From the NCBI GenBank assembly GCA_958348225.1, contig CATVYG010000010.1, positions 1-60,509 on the forward strand: 60,509 nucleotides of DNA, written 5' to 3'. The notes beneath the pieces are model-generated. The model worked only from the letters and a program-made list of their open reading frames with translations, was not told the DNA's origin and ran no database searches. Below are positions 33,886-41,630 of the stretch, piece by piece. The position numbers were made by a program, and so were the translations under genes. Source of the DNA: an uncultured Collinsella sp. GTDB taxonomy: Bacteria; Actinomycetota; Coriobacteriia; Coriobacteriales; Coriobacteriaceae. The first letter of the stretch is position 1. Each line of letters starts with the position of its first letter.

Positions 33886-35727
33886 CTATTCGACAACGTC
33901 CTCGTTGTTTTCACCGTCACTGGCAAGCATCGCCGCGCCGGCGACCGTTGTCGCCACGGCGGCGGCAGCGAGCCCGGCGGCAACGCCAGAGCCGTCGCCC
34001 GTGTCGGCGAGCTTTCCGCCCGAGCCCTTGCCCTTGTTGCCCTTACCGTTCTTATCAGCGCTGCCTGCGTTGGAACCCGTGCCGCTGCCGGCAGCACTGT
34101 CCGAGGCCGCTACGGTAAAGCTTGCGGCTCCGTCGCTGGCGAGCGTGTAGTTCTGCGCCGCGTTGCCCAAGAGACCGTTCACGCGCACCCAGTACGTTCC
34201 TGCGGCAAATGTTTCGCCCTCGGCCATTGCTGTGCCCGGAGCGCCGTTCGCGTCGTGCACAAACTCGAGCTGGGCCGTGCAGGCATCGGTTTCGAGCTTG
34301 CCCTCGAGTGATGCCGCAATCTTGGCGCGCACGTCTTCGCCGGCCTTAAGGCCTTCGAGTCCCTCAAAATGGGGCGTCAGCGCGCGTGGATCGATATCGA
34401 TGGGCACAGAGCCCTGCAGCCCCGTAACGGTCTCGTTGCCCAGGGCGTCGACATCCACGTATTCAATGGCAAACGCATGGCCCGAAGCTGTCGCGTTGAG
34501 CGCGTTGCTGCTGTCGGCAAGGCGGAAATGACCCTCGCCAACGGTCTTGCCATCCTGGAATGAGGCATCGCTCAGCGAGTCGCCGCACGTCATGCGCATG
34601 CGGGTCGGGAGATAGTACGGGAGATAGTACGAAGCCGTCTGCTTGTGCTCCGTATCGTAATTGCGCTGATAGATGCTCCGGGCCAGCGCCGCATCAACAA
34701 AGTCGGATGCGATGATGCCAATGTGCTTGAGGTAATCTGACTTTGTATCCTCGATGCCGCTGGGATTGATGTACGGGCTCTTATACAGATGCTCGTTGAC
34801 TACTCGTGCCGAGGTAAAAGGATTGCCTCCGTGCGACAAGCCCGTGCAGCTGGTGTAGTTGATAGACCAGCAACGCTCCAGGACTTTCTCCTTGGCCCCG
34901 TTATCGTCCTCGACATCTACCTCGTTGCGCGTGCGCCCGGACGTTTCCTTCAGCGCATTATCGACCCAGCTGAGCTTGTCGGTTCCCGTGAGTTTGTACT
35001 TGTCCTGGGCGTATACCTTGGTGCAATAGGGCTCTTTATCGCCTGTTTCCCCCGCGGCTTCAAAGCCCCGCGCGTCTTGGACGAGACACATAGTGGCGCT
35101 GTCGGAGTGAGCCTTGATCTTGTCATCCCATTCGGTAAGGTCGAGGCCCCACGTGTGGCCGCTTACACTGTTGCCGGCGAGCCTAAATCGACGCAGCAGA
35201 ACGATCTTTCCGCGCACCTCGTGTAGCGTGGGGATTCGGCTCGACGTATAGAACAGTTTGGGGTTGTCGTCCAAAACCTTGGCGAAAGCCGTCGTAACAC
35301 TTTCGTCGGTAGCCTCGTCGTTGCCTCGTGATACAAGCATGATGAGCGCTTCTGTCGGGTTTTCGTTCAAAAACGTTTTGAAGTAGCCTATGACATCGGA
35401 AAGATGCATAAAGTACGCGTCTTTTTTGAGCAGGTAGTAATCACCGTGGTCGATACCGGGGTTGTCGCCCTTTCCGAGCCGGATATCAAAATAGCGAATG
35501 CCTTCGAGCAACTGCGTGGGAATGTAATCCTGCTGGCATTTTACTTGCGAGGAATGGGGCTCGGTGTCGTTGTCCACGCTACAGGTGCCCGAATCGTGCG
35601 TACCCGGGATGCTCAGCTCGTCGAGGAACTTGTTGTCGTCGACGTATTTCATCCAACATGGCCCATCGACGTAGCTGCTGTACGTGATCCAGTCGAGGCT
35701 GCTAACCGTGGCATCGTTCTTTTTCAT
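33886..35727 (-). CDS. PI-PLC-like domain surface protein, C-terminal part (downstream of amber codon)
   Basis: 613 residues counted from ATG 35727, but this frame is continuous with the gene at 35794-36369 through a single TAG. PI-PLC X-type signatures: LSIPGTHDSGT (catalytic His), YFDIRLGKGDNPG, and DHGDYYLL with a second His. The protein ends with a sortase-type signal: LADTG, a hydrophobic Ala/Val/Gly helix and a short tail, which is acidic instead of basic. No signal peptide precedes residue 1 and no ribosome-binding site precedes ATG 35727, so this part is unlikely to be made or exported on its own. The domain is probably a phosphoinositide/GPI or other phosphodiester hydrolase. Confidence 0.75.
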   Translation of the reverse strand: MKKNDATVSSLDWITYSSYVDGPCWMKYVDDNKFLDELSIPGTHDSGTCSVDNDTEPHSSQVKCQQDYIPTQLLEGIRYFDIRLGKGDNPGIDHGDYYLLKKDAYFMHLSDVIGYFKTFLNENPTEALIMLVSRGNDEATDESVTTAFAKVLDDNPKLFYTSSRIPTLHEVRGKIVLLRRFRLAGNSVSGHTWGLDLTEWDDKIKAHSDSATMCLVQDARGFEAAGETGDKEPYCTKVYAQDKYKLTGTDKLSWVDNALKETSGRTRNEVDVEDDNGAKEKVLERCWSINYTSCTGLSHGGNPFTSARVVNEHLYKSPYINPSGIEDTKSDYLKHIGIIASDFVDAALARSIYQRNYDTEHKQTASYYLPYYLPTRMRMTCGDSLSDASFQDGKTVGEGHFRLADSSNALNATASGHAFAIEYVDVDALGNETVTGLQGSVPIDIDPRALTPHFEGLEGLKAGEDVRAKIAASLEGKLETDACTAQLEFVHDANGAPGTAMAEGETFAAGTYWVRVNGLLGNAAQNYTLASDGAASFTVAASDSAAGSGTGSNAGSADKNGKGNKGKGSGGKLADTGDGSGVAAGLAAAAVATTVAGAAMLASDGENNEDVVE

Positions 35728-35793
35728 GTCGTAACCGATAAGTTCGAGCTCCCACGGAATGCTCTTACTCTTATGGCAGATCTTATTGTTGTC

Positions 35794-35796
35794 CTA
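35794..35796 (-). pseudogene. In-frame amber codon splitting the lectin/phospholipase gene
   Basis: The frames of 33886-35727 and 35794-36369 are identical (same phase) and the 22 codons between TAG and ATG 35727 are open and complete the lectin domain. This argues for a recent nonsense change, a base-call error, or programmed readthrough, not two genes. Confidence 0.75.
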
Positions 35797-36369
35797 GTCT
35801 TCGCCGTTCGATTCTATTGCCAGGTACTTAATGTCTTTTTTCTCGGTTTCTTTCTCGACCGTGCGGTCTCGGATGATATAGGTTCCGTTTGATTGACGCT
35901 CGAACGCAAAAGAGCGACTGGGCTTGCCGTCATGCTCGCCACTCCATACGTGGATGACCTTTCCGTCTTTGTCCGAGTCGCCATCGACCGACCAAATGCT
36001 GTAGCCCGTCTTTTTATGCTCTTCGAAATTGAGCAAGGTGCGGATAGCATACCAGTTTGTATCGTCATTCTTGGTCGTTACGTTCTCAAGGATGAGCTTG
36101 CTGGACGTGCCGTCATTAAACAGATGGCAGACGTTGCCGATGACGTTGCCGTCTTCGTTAACGCTTGCGGTACGAAAATAGCCCGCGGGGCGAAGGCGAA
36201 TGACGAAATTGTTGAGGCTGACCGACGCTGTGGCAGCGTCGTCTGCAAATGCCGCTCGTGGGCCAATGCCCAATGCCGCGGTTTCGGGCAGGCTTGCAAG
36301 TGGCGACAACGCCGCGAGTCCAAGGCCCAACGTAAATGCTCGGCGGCTGAGGGCGTGGTGTTCGGTCAT
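35794..36369 (-). CDS. Tat signal and ricin-like lectin domain, N-terminal part (ends at amber codon)
   Basis: 191 residues. Twin-arginine signal SRRAFTLGLGLAALS then a cleavage region (PRAAFADD). The mature part resembles a ricin B beta-trefoil (GYSIWSVDGDSDKDGKVIHV; NGTYIIRDR; KYLAIESNGED). TAG at 35794-35796 stops it just before the final strand; the missing end, NNKICHKSKSIPWELELIG, is encoded in the same frame right after the stop. So the gene is one 826-codon reading frame with one nonsense codon. ATG 36369 has TGGAGAAG upstream, and a TATAGT -10 candidate lies about 45 bases further. Confidence 0.75.
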   Translation of the reverse strand: MTEHHALSRRAFTLGLGLAALSPLASLPETAALGIGPRAAFADDAATASVSLNNFVIRLRPAGYFRTASVNEDGNVIGNVCHLFNDGTSSKLILENVTTKNDDTNWYAIRTLLNFEEHKKTGYSIWSVDGDSDKDGKVIHVWSGEHDGKPSRSFAFERQSNGTYIIRDRTVEKETEKKDIKYLAIESNGED

Positions 36370-36674
36370 AACTTCTCCATTCGTAGAGTGCGGTTATGCG
36401 ATAGTTTTGGTCACTATACTGCTCAGATGTTTAAAGATGCTGGTTTAATTGTCTGCGCGGCGCAATAAATCGGCGGGCGGACGTGTTGGGGTGTTTGTCG
36501 TTTTCGTACTGTTGCTACATTTGGAGCGGTTCCGGCGTCCGGCATCCTCGCGTTCGTTGGCTACCGGCATAAGAAAGGGAGGGTCGGTTTACCGGCCCTC
36601 CCTGGGTACGAAGCGCTGGGGTACCGCCGCTTGTTAGCACTGCGCCCGTGTTTCCCGCTGCGCTCGCCAGTTAC
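36370..36674. other. Intergenic region with promoter and terminator only
   Basis: This 305-bp gap contains the upstream region of the leftward lectin/phospholipase gene and the terminator of the leftward lipoprotein gene at 36577. No credible ORF is seen. Confidence 0.4.
36577..36602 (-). terminator. Terminator of lipoprotein gene
   Basis: GGGAGGGTCGG and CCGGCCCTCCC arms; on the minus strand TTTCTT follows. Closely similar in sequence to the hairpin at 37412. Confidence 0.7.
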
Positions 36675-37268
36675 TTAGCGCTTGATCTCGATATCGTCGA
36701 GCTTGACGTCCATGGCCTCGGTCTTGGCCTCGGCGATGTCGTCGGCAAATTCCAGAGACTTCATCATGGTCTCGACGGCGTCCTTGTGCTCCTCGACGTT
36801 GTCGATGCGCACATACACGCTGCCACCGTCAACGTCGGTGAAGTACTCGGTCGTCACGCCGCCCGAGTGTGTGTAGGAAGCGTTGCGCCAGGTCTTGCCG
36901 TTGTACTTGATGGGGTCATTCTCGGTCCACTCAAAGCTGGCATTCCACTTTGCCTCGTAGTCGAACAGCTCGTCGGCGTTCTTGTCAGGGTCGAAGACGG
37001 GGATGAAGCGATCACTGGCGTGCTCGCTCTCGGTGAACTTAAACTGGGCCCTGTCGGCGGTGTCGCCGGCAACGTCGGTAATCTCGACGCCCTCGGGAAC
37101 CTCGACCTTAAACCAAATGAAGTCGGTCCTCATATCCACGGCTGGCTTTTCTGCCCCGCCGCCACCGCCACTTCCGGTAGCGTCGCCGCTGCCACCGCAG
37201 CCCACCAGGGCAACTGCGGCAAAGAGACTGATGCAGAGGGTGAGAATCGCAAAGGCCTTCTTTTTCAT
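36675..37268 (-). CDS. Secreted lipoprotein, function unknown
   Basis: Product of 197 residues. Lipoprotein signal: KKKAFAILTLCISLFAAVAL then lipobox LVGC, followed by a Gly/Ser linker. The mature domain (VEVPEGVEITDV; RAQFKFTESEH; GKTWRNASYTHSGG; YFTDVDGGSVYVRID) looks like a compact beta-rich fold seen in unnamed actinobacterial lipoproteins. GAGGAGGACACGACC upstream gives a good ribosome-binding site. Single gene with its own terminator. No ligand can be named. Confidence 0.75.
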   Translation of the reverse strand: MKKKAFAILTLCISLFAAVALVGCGGSGDATGSGGGGGAEKPAVDMRTDFIWFKVEVPEGVEITDVAGDTADRAQFKFTESEHASDRFIPVFDPDKNADELFDYEAKWNASFEWTENDPIKYNGKTWRNASYTHSGGVTTEYFTDVDGGSVYVRIDNVEEHKDAVETMMKSLEFADDIAEAKTEAMDVKLDDIEIKR

Positions 37269-37411
37269 GGTCGTGTCCTCCTCGATCTGTAACCGCCCAT
37301 GGATTACCTGTCTTTACTGTACGCGTGGACGGCTCGCTAGGGTGGGCCATGTGTCCCATTCTGAGGGCCGGATTTGCGCCGTTAAGTGGCAATATGTTCG
37401 GGCGCAAAAGA

Positions 37412-37440
37412 GGGGAGGGCTGGTGCTGTCGGCCCTCCCC
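37412..37440 (-). terminator. Orphan terminator-like hairpin
   Basis: GGGGAGGGCTG and CGGCCCTCCCC arms; on the minus strand CTCTTTTG follows. No annotated leftward gene lies just upstream, so it may end an unrecognised small RNA or be a repeat of the 36577 hairpin. Confidence 0.5.
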
Positions 37441-37676
37441 GGGTTGGGCGCCCGTTGTTTTAATGGGGCGCGCGTGCGTGGGCGTTGCCCCAACAGGTTC
37501 CTTGTTTATAGATATGCCCCAGTTTGTGACGTCCGGAAGTCCCGAAAGGCGGGCCATGTGTCCTATGTTTGCGGTGCCGACGCCTATCGTGTGCCATAGA
37601 AATCCACGATGGCCAGGTGCGCTGACGCTCGAGTACTTATGGGCTAGACTTAGCACCATTATGTTATCGATGCGGT

Positions 37677-37700
37677 CGGTCGGTGGTTGCCACCCGACCG
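37677..37700 (+). promoter_or_regulatory. Leader hairpin before fchA
   Basis: CGGTCGGTGG, loop TTG, CCACCCGACCG with one bulged base. It ends about 14 bases before the ribosome-binding site of fchA. It does not match the tetrahydrofolate riboswitch consensus; a role in control is a guess. Confidence 0.35.
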
Positions 37701-37727
37701 ATGTATATGACTTGAAGGTGCGTGCGT

Positions 37728-38360
37728 ATGAGTCAAGAGATGATGGACAAGACCTGCCGCGGGTTTGCCGAGGCGCTTGCCGCGCGCGAGCCGGTTCCCG
37801 GCGGTGGCAGCGCGAGCGCCTTTGTGGGCGCGCTGGGCGCCTCGCTGTGCGGAATGGTTGCCCGCTACGGTGCGACCAATCCCGCGCTTGCTGATCGTGC
37901 GGATGACCTGGCGCGCGCGTTTGCTCAGGCTGATGAGCTGTCCCAGGAGCTTGTCGAGTTGGTTGCCGAGGACGTTCGTGCCTACGGGCAGGTGTCCGCG
38001 GCGTACGGTATTCCGCGTGACGATCCGGCTCGAGCGACCGCGATTCAGGATGCGCTGCATGTGGCCGCTATGCCGCCGTATCGCATTATGGATGCCTGCG
38101 GGCGTGCGCTGGCGCTGCTCGAGGACATGGCCGACAAGGGTTCGCGTCAACTGCTGTCCGATGTGGCGTGCGGCGCCGTGTTCTGCCGTGCCGCTATGCA
38201 GGGCGCGAGTTTGACGCTCTTTGCGAACACCACGTCTATGAAGGATCGCGCTCGTGCTGAGGAGCTCGAGACGGCGTGTGATGAGTTGCTCGACACATGG
38301 TTGCCGCGCGCCGATGCGCTGGCGCGCCGCGCCTCCGACGCTGCAAGAAAGAGGGGATAG
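37728..38360 (+). CDS. fchA: Cyclodeaminase/cyclohydrolase family protein (FchA-like)
   Basis: Product of 210 residues. The family interconverts methenyl-THF and formyl-THF or deaminates formimino-THF. Signatures: PVPGGGSASAFVGALGASL near residue 22, helical bundle throughout, DVACGAVFCRAAMQGA near 150. ATG 37728 follows GAAGGTG at 8 bases; GTG 37722 also fits. It is two bases upstream of folD, so the pair is one operon. Coupling with fhs elsewhere in the window supports methenyl-THF cyclohydrolase activity. Confidence 0.88.
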   Translation: MSQEMMDKTCRGFAEALAAREPVPGGGSASAFVGALGASLCGMVARYGATNPALADRADDLARAFAQADELSQELVELVAEDVRAYGQVSAAYGIPRDDPARATAIQDALHVAAMPPYRIMDACGRALALLEDMADKGSRQLLSDVACGAVFCRAAMQGASLTLFANTTSMKDRARAEELETACDELLDTWLPRADALARRASDAARKRG

Positions 38361-38362
38361 CC

Positions 38363-39217
38363 ATGGCTGAGCTACTGAAGGGTGCTCCCGTCGCCCGCGC
38401 TTTGACTGAGGAGCTCGCTGCCCGCTGCGCTGCGCTGCGCGAACGCGGTGTTGTTCCGACGCTTGCTATCGTGCGTGTGGGTGAACGCGAGGACGACCTA
38501 TCCTACGAGCGCGGCGCCCTTAAACGCTGCGAAAAGGTTGGCATCGAGGCGCGTCGCGTGTTGCTTCCTGCCGGTGTTTCGCAAGACGAGCTGTTGACGG
38601 CCATCGAGGACATCAATGCCGACTCGGCTGTTCATGGCTGTCTGATGTTTCGCCCGCTGCCCGCCGGCCTTGACGAGAACGCCGTCGCCGCAGCGCTCGA
38701 TCCCGCCAAGGACGTTGACTCCATGACGCCGGCTTCGCTGCTCACCACGCTTTCGGGGCGCGGCGAGGGTTTTGCCCCCTGCACAGCTGAAGCCGTGTTG
38801 GCGTTGCTGGACCATTACAGTGTTGAGCTGGATGGGGCCAAGGTTGCGGTCGTCGGTCGGTCTCTGGTGATTGGTCGTCCCGTTGCCGCCATGCTTACGG
38901 CTCGCAATGCCACGGTGACGACGTGCCATACGCATACGCGTGACTTGGCTGCCGAGTGCCGTGCAGCTGATATTGTGGTTGCGGCCGTTGGACGCGCGCG
39001 CACGATTGGCGCGGATGCGGTTCGTGGGGGCCAGACGATCATCGATGTCGGCATTAATTGGGACGAGGCCGCTGGCAAGCTGGTCGGCGATGTCGATTTT
39101 GATGCTGCGGAACCGATCGTTGGCGCCATCACCCCCGTGCCGGGCGGCGTGGGCGCTGTGACCACGGCGATTCTCGCCAAGCACGTGATCGAGGCGGCGG
39201 AGCGCGCATCGAAATAG
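38363..39217 (+). CDS. folD: Bifunctional methylene-THF dehydrogenase/methenyl-THF cyclohydrolase FolD
   Basis: Product of 284 residues. Signatures: YERGALKRCEKVGIE (the usual Y-x-x-x-K appears as Y..K), GRSLVIGRPVAAML (NADP binding), CHTHTRDLAAECRAADIVVAA, and PGGVGAVTTAILAKH at the C terminus. It follows fchA with a 2-base gap and AAGAGGGG as ribosome-binding site. It completes the route from formate to methylene-THF. Confidence 0.95.
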   Translation: MAELLKGAPVARALTEELAARCAALRERGVVPTLAIVRVGEREDDLSYERGALKRCEKVGIEARRVLLPAGVSQDELLTAIEDINADSAVHGCLMFRPLPAGLDENAVAAALDPAKDVDSMTPASLLTTLSGRGEGFAPCTAEAVLALLDHYSVELDGAKVAVVGRSLVIGRPVAAMLTARNATVTTCHTHTRDLAAECRAADIVVAAVGRARTIGADAVRGGQTIIDVGINWDEAAGKLVGDVDFDAAEPIVGAITPVPGGVGAVTTAILAKHVIEAAERASK

Positions 39218-39256
39218 GTGTTTTGGGCTGTTTGAGGGGTTAGCTATACACCACGC

Positions 39257-39482
39257 GGTCAAAAAATGCCAGATATGAGTACTGCTGCCAAGATAGTCAC
39301 ATATATTTCATGACATTTGGGCTTCCTAATGATATCCATTATCGTTAAGAAGCTCATTTTATTGAACCTATGGGGAATAACGCTGTCTCGCTTTTGGACA
39401 AATAGGGATTTTCGGCACTCATTACAAGGAAATTTGCTGCTACTAAATTGGTGACAGTACTCATATTTGGCATTTTTTGACC
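39257..39482. mobile_element. MITE-like element with 28-bp terminal inverted repeats
   Basis: Left end 39257-39284 (begins GGTCAAAAAATGCC) and right end 39455-39482 (ends GGCATTTTTTGACC) are inverted repeats with one mismatch in 28; weaker pairing (CCAA..TAGT) continues inward. The 170-bp centre is AT-rich, unlike the flanking genes, and encodes no transposase. No clear target-site duplication is visible. Consistent with a non-autonomous transposable element between folD and the C69 peptidase gene. Confidence 0.7.
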
Positions 39483-39582
39483 ACAGGGGTCCCGAGGGGT
39501 CTCGAGGGGCCGCGGTTTCGCCCTTTTTGCGCCGAAGCGATACACTGTTGCCGTTTGATTTCTTCGCTCAAGGAGGATGCGC

Positions 39583-41106
39583 ATGCCGTGCACAACGATT
39601 TTGGTCGGTAAAAACGCAAGCTACGACGGGTCGACGCTTGTCGCGCGTAACGAGGACTCGTCCAACGGGGTGTTTGAGCCCAAGCGCATGCGCGTGGTGC
39701 ACCCCGACGAGCAGCCGCGCGTCTACACGAGCGTCCTGAGTCACCTGACCGTTGAGTTGCCCGATAACCCCATGCGCTACACGAGCGTCCCCGATGTTGT
39801 CCCGGGCCACGGCATCTGGGCCGAGGCCGGTTTCAACGAGCTCAATGTGGGCATGTCCGCAACCGAGACGCTCACCACCAACGAGCGCGTCCGCGGCGCC
39901 GACCCACTCGTGGACTACGTGCCCGCCAAGGGCAACGAGGGTGAGGACGGCTATGTGCCGGCGCAACCTGGTGGCCTGGGCGAGGAGGATATGGTGACCC
40001 TGGTCCTGCCCTACGCCAAGTCCGCCCGCGACGGCGTCCGTATCCTGGGCGACCTGCTCGAGCGCTACGGCACCTACGAGAACAACGGCATCGCCTTTAG
40101 CGACGTGGACGAGATCTGGTGGCTCGAGACCATCGGCGGTCACCACTGGATTGCCAAGCGTGTGCCCGATGACGCCTATGTGACCATGCCCAACCAACTG
40201 GGTATCGACAGCTTTGACCTGGATGACGCCGAGGGCGCCCAGGCCGACCACATGTGCTCCGCCGACCTGCGCGCCTGGATGGGCGAGTGGCATCTGGACC
40301 TGACGCTGGGCGTCGAGGGTGACGGTCCGGCGGCGGTCTTTAACCCACGCGACGCCTTTGGCTCGCACAGCGACAGCGACCACGTCTACAACACGCCGCG
40401 CGCCTGGTACATGCAGCGCTGCCTCAACCCCAGCGATGTGTGGGATGGCCCCGACGCCGACTACACGCCCGAGAGCGACGATATCCCCTGGAGCCGTGTG
40501 CCCGAGCGCAAGGTGACCATCGAGGACATTAAGTACGTACTTTCGAGCCACTACCAGGGTACGGAGTACGACTGCTACGGCAGCAAGGGCACGCCCGCCA
40601 CGCGCGGCGCCTATCGCCCCATCGGCATCAACCGCAACAGCCAGCTCGCCGTGTTGCAACTACGTCCCTATGCGCAGCCGGCCTACCGCGCCGTGCAGTG
40701 GATGGCGTTTGGCTCCAACTCGTTTAACGCGCTGGTTCCTCTGTACGCCAACGTGGAGACCATGCCCGAGTACTATGCCGACACGCAGGCTCGCGTGACG
40801 TCCGAAAACTTCTACTGGGCCAACCGCCTGATCGGTGCCCTGGCCGACGTCCGCTTCCATGAGTGCGGCCGCGCCGTGGAGGACTACCAGGAGAAGGTCG
40901 GTGGCATGGGCCACAAGCAGATCCATGACGTCGACGCTGCCGTAGCCGCGCTACCCGAGGCCGAGGTGCCTGCCGAGCTTGCACGCGCCAACGAGGCCTT
41001 TGCCGAGCGTGTTCGCGTGGAGACCGATGCCCTGCTGGGCAAGGTGCTTTACACCACGAGCTGCGCCATGAAGAACTCTTTCGCGATGAATGACAACGTG
41101 AGGTAG
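39583..41106 (+). CDS. C69 family dipeptidase (Ntn hydrolase)
   Basis: Product of 507 residues. Peptidase family C69 (PepD-like) dipeptidases use an N-terminal cysteine nucleophile. Starting at ATG 39583 puts Cys at position 3 (MPCTTILVGKNAS), followed by the typical STLVARNEDS. Other family segments: GIWAEAGFNELNVGMSATET and FSDVDEIWWLETIGGHHW. AAGGAGG is seven bases upstream; ATG 39577 is too close to it. No signal peptide, so cytoplasmic, probably for using imported peptides. Confidence 0.93.
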   Translation: MPCTTILVGKNASYDGSTLVARNEDSSNGVFEPKRMRVVHPDEQPRVYTSVLSHLTVELPDNPMRYTSVPDVVPGHGIWAEAGFNELNVGMSATETLTTNERVRGADPLVDYVPAKGNEGEDGYVPAQPGGLGEEDMVTLVLPYAKSARDGVRILGDLLERYGTYENNGIAFSDVDEIWWLETIGGHHWIAKRVPDDAYVTMPNQLGIDSFDLDDAEGAQADHMCSADLRAWMGEWHLDLTLGVEGDGPAAVFNPRDAFGSHSDSDHVYNTPRAWYMQRCLNPSDVWDGPDADYTPESDDIPWSRVPERKVTIEDIKYVLSSHYQGTEYDCYGSKGTPATRGAYRPIGINRNSQLAVLQLRPYAQPAYRAVQWMAFGSNSFNALVPLYANVETMPEYYADTQARVTSENFYWANRLIGALADVRFHECGRAVEDYQEKVGGMGHKQIHDVDAAVAALPEAEVPAELARANEAFAERVRVETDALLGKVLYTTSCAMKNSFAMNDNVR

Positions 41107-41205
41107 GGATTTCCCGTCGATCGAATAGCGCTAAAACGCTTTGTCGCTTTCGCTCAATCTTGGGTACAAGAACGCCAATGCAGTTGTTTGTGATTGGAGA
41201 TAACC

Positions 41206-41622
41206 ATGGTTATGAAACTCGATCAGCTTGTTAACGGCGCCATTAACGTGGGCTTTGGCGCTGCCGCCGTTGCTGTCGAAGGCGGCAAGAAGGTCCTCGA
41301 CGACCTTAACACCAAGGGCGAGCAGGTCCGCAAGGACACCGCCGCCCCCGATATCGCCCGCAGTGTGTCCGACATGTTCGAGCAGGCCGGCGGTACCATC
41401 TCCGATCTGACCGAGCGCTTGGGCATGCAGGGCGAGACCGCGGCCCAGCGCGTGCTTGACGAGCTCATCCTTGCCCGGGTCCGCGTCATGACCGCCCCCG
41501 AGCGCACGGCCTTCCTGGCCCATGTGCGCGACATCGTCGATTCGGTCGAGGACAACGTGACCTCGGTGCCCGTCGAGTCCGTTGAGCCCGACGATGCGAA
41601 GGATACCGAAGAGGCCGAGTAG
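41206..41622 (+). CDS. Phasin-like small helical protein paired with UbiB-type kinase
   Basis: Product of 138 residues, almost all helical: VNGAINVGFGAAAVAVEGG, SVSDMFEQAGGTISDLTERL, RVLDELILARVRVM, and an acidic tail rich in Glu and Asp. The heptad-like pattern and Ala/Gly-rich first helix resemble phasin-like proteins often found just before AarF/UbiB kinases. ATG 41206 follows GGAGAT. It ends 8 bases before the kinase gene, so they form one operon. No polyhydroxyalkanoate genes are near, so a granule role is unsupported. Confidence 0.7.
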   Translation: MVMKLDQLVNGAINVGFGAAAVAVEGGKKVLDDLNTKGEQVRKDTAAPDIARSVSDMFEQAGGTISDLTERLGMQGETAAQRVLDELILARVRVMTAPERTAFLAHVRDIVDSVEDNVTSVPVESVEPDDAKDTEEAE

Positions 41623-41630
41623 CAGCGCAG

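Larger units (their letters stand above)
37269..37727. other. 459-bp intergenic region with direct repeats and hairpins
   Basis: No convincing gene. It contains a 19-base direct repeat, GGTGGGCCATGTGTCCCAT near 37341 and GGCGGGCCATGTGTCCTAT near 37549 (17 of 19 identical), a minus-strand terminator-like hairpin between them at 37412-37440, and a hairpin at 37677-37700 just before fchA. Frames crossing it on either strand lack ribosome-binding sites and recognisable products. A short leftward transcript ending at the 37412 hairpin is possible. Confidence 0.4.

Noticed and set aside
35794..35796. TAG as a pyrrolysine codon
   Set aside because: There is no pyl gene in the window, the position is in a lectin domain and not a methylamine methyltransferase, and other genes here use TAG as a normal stop.
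37660..37727. Tetrahydrofolate riboswitch before fchA-folD
   Set aside because: There is only a single hairpin; the conserved THF aptamer core and pseudoknot are absent.
37108..37894. Frames on both strands through the 37.3-37.7 kb gap
   Set aside because: They overlap the lipoprotein or fchA genes, contain terminator hairpins, and lack ribosome-binding sites or domains.
39354..39593. 79-codon minus-strand frame in the inverted-repeat element
   Set aside because: It is largely made of the terminal repeat and AT-rich core and has no transposase features.
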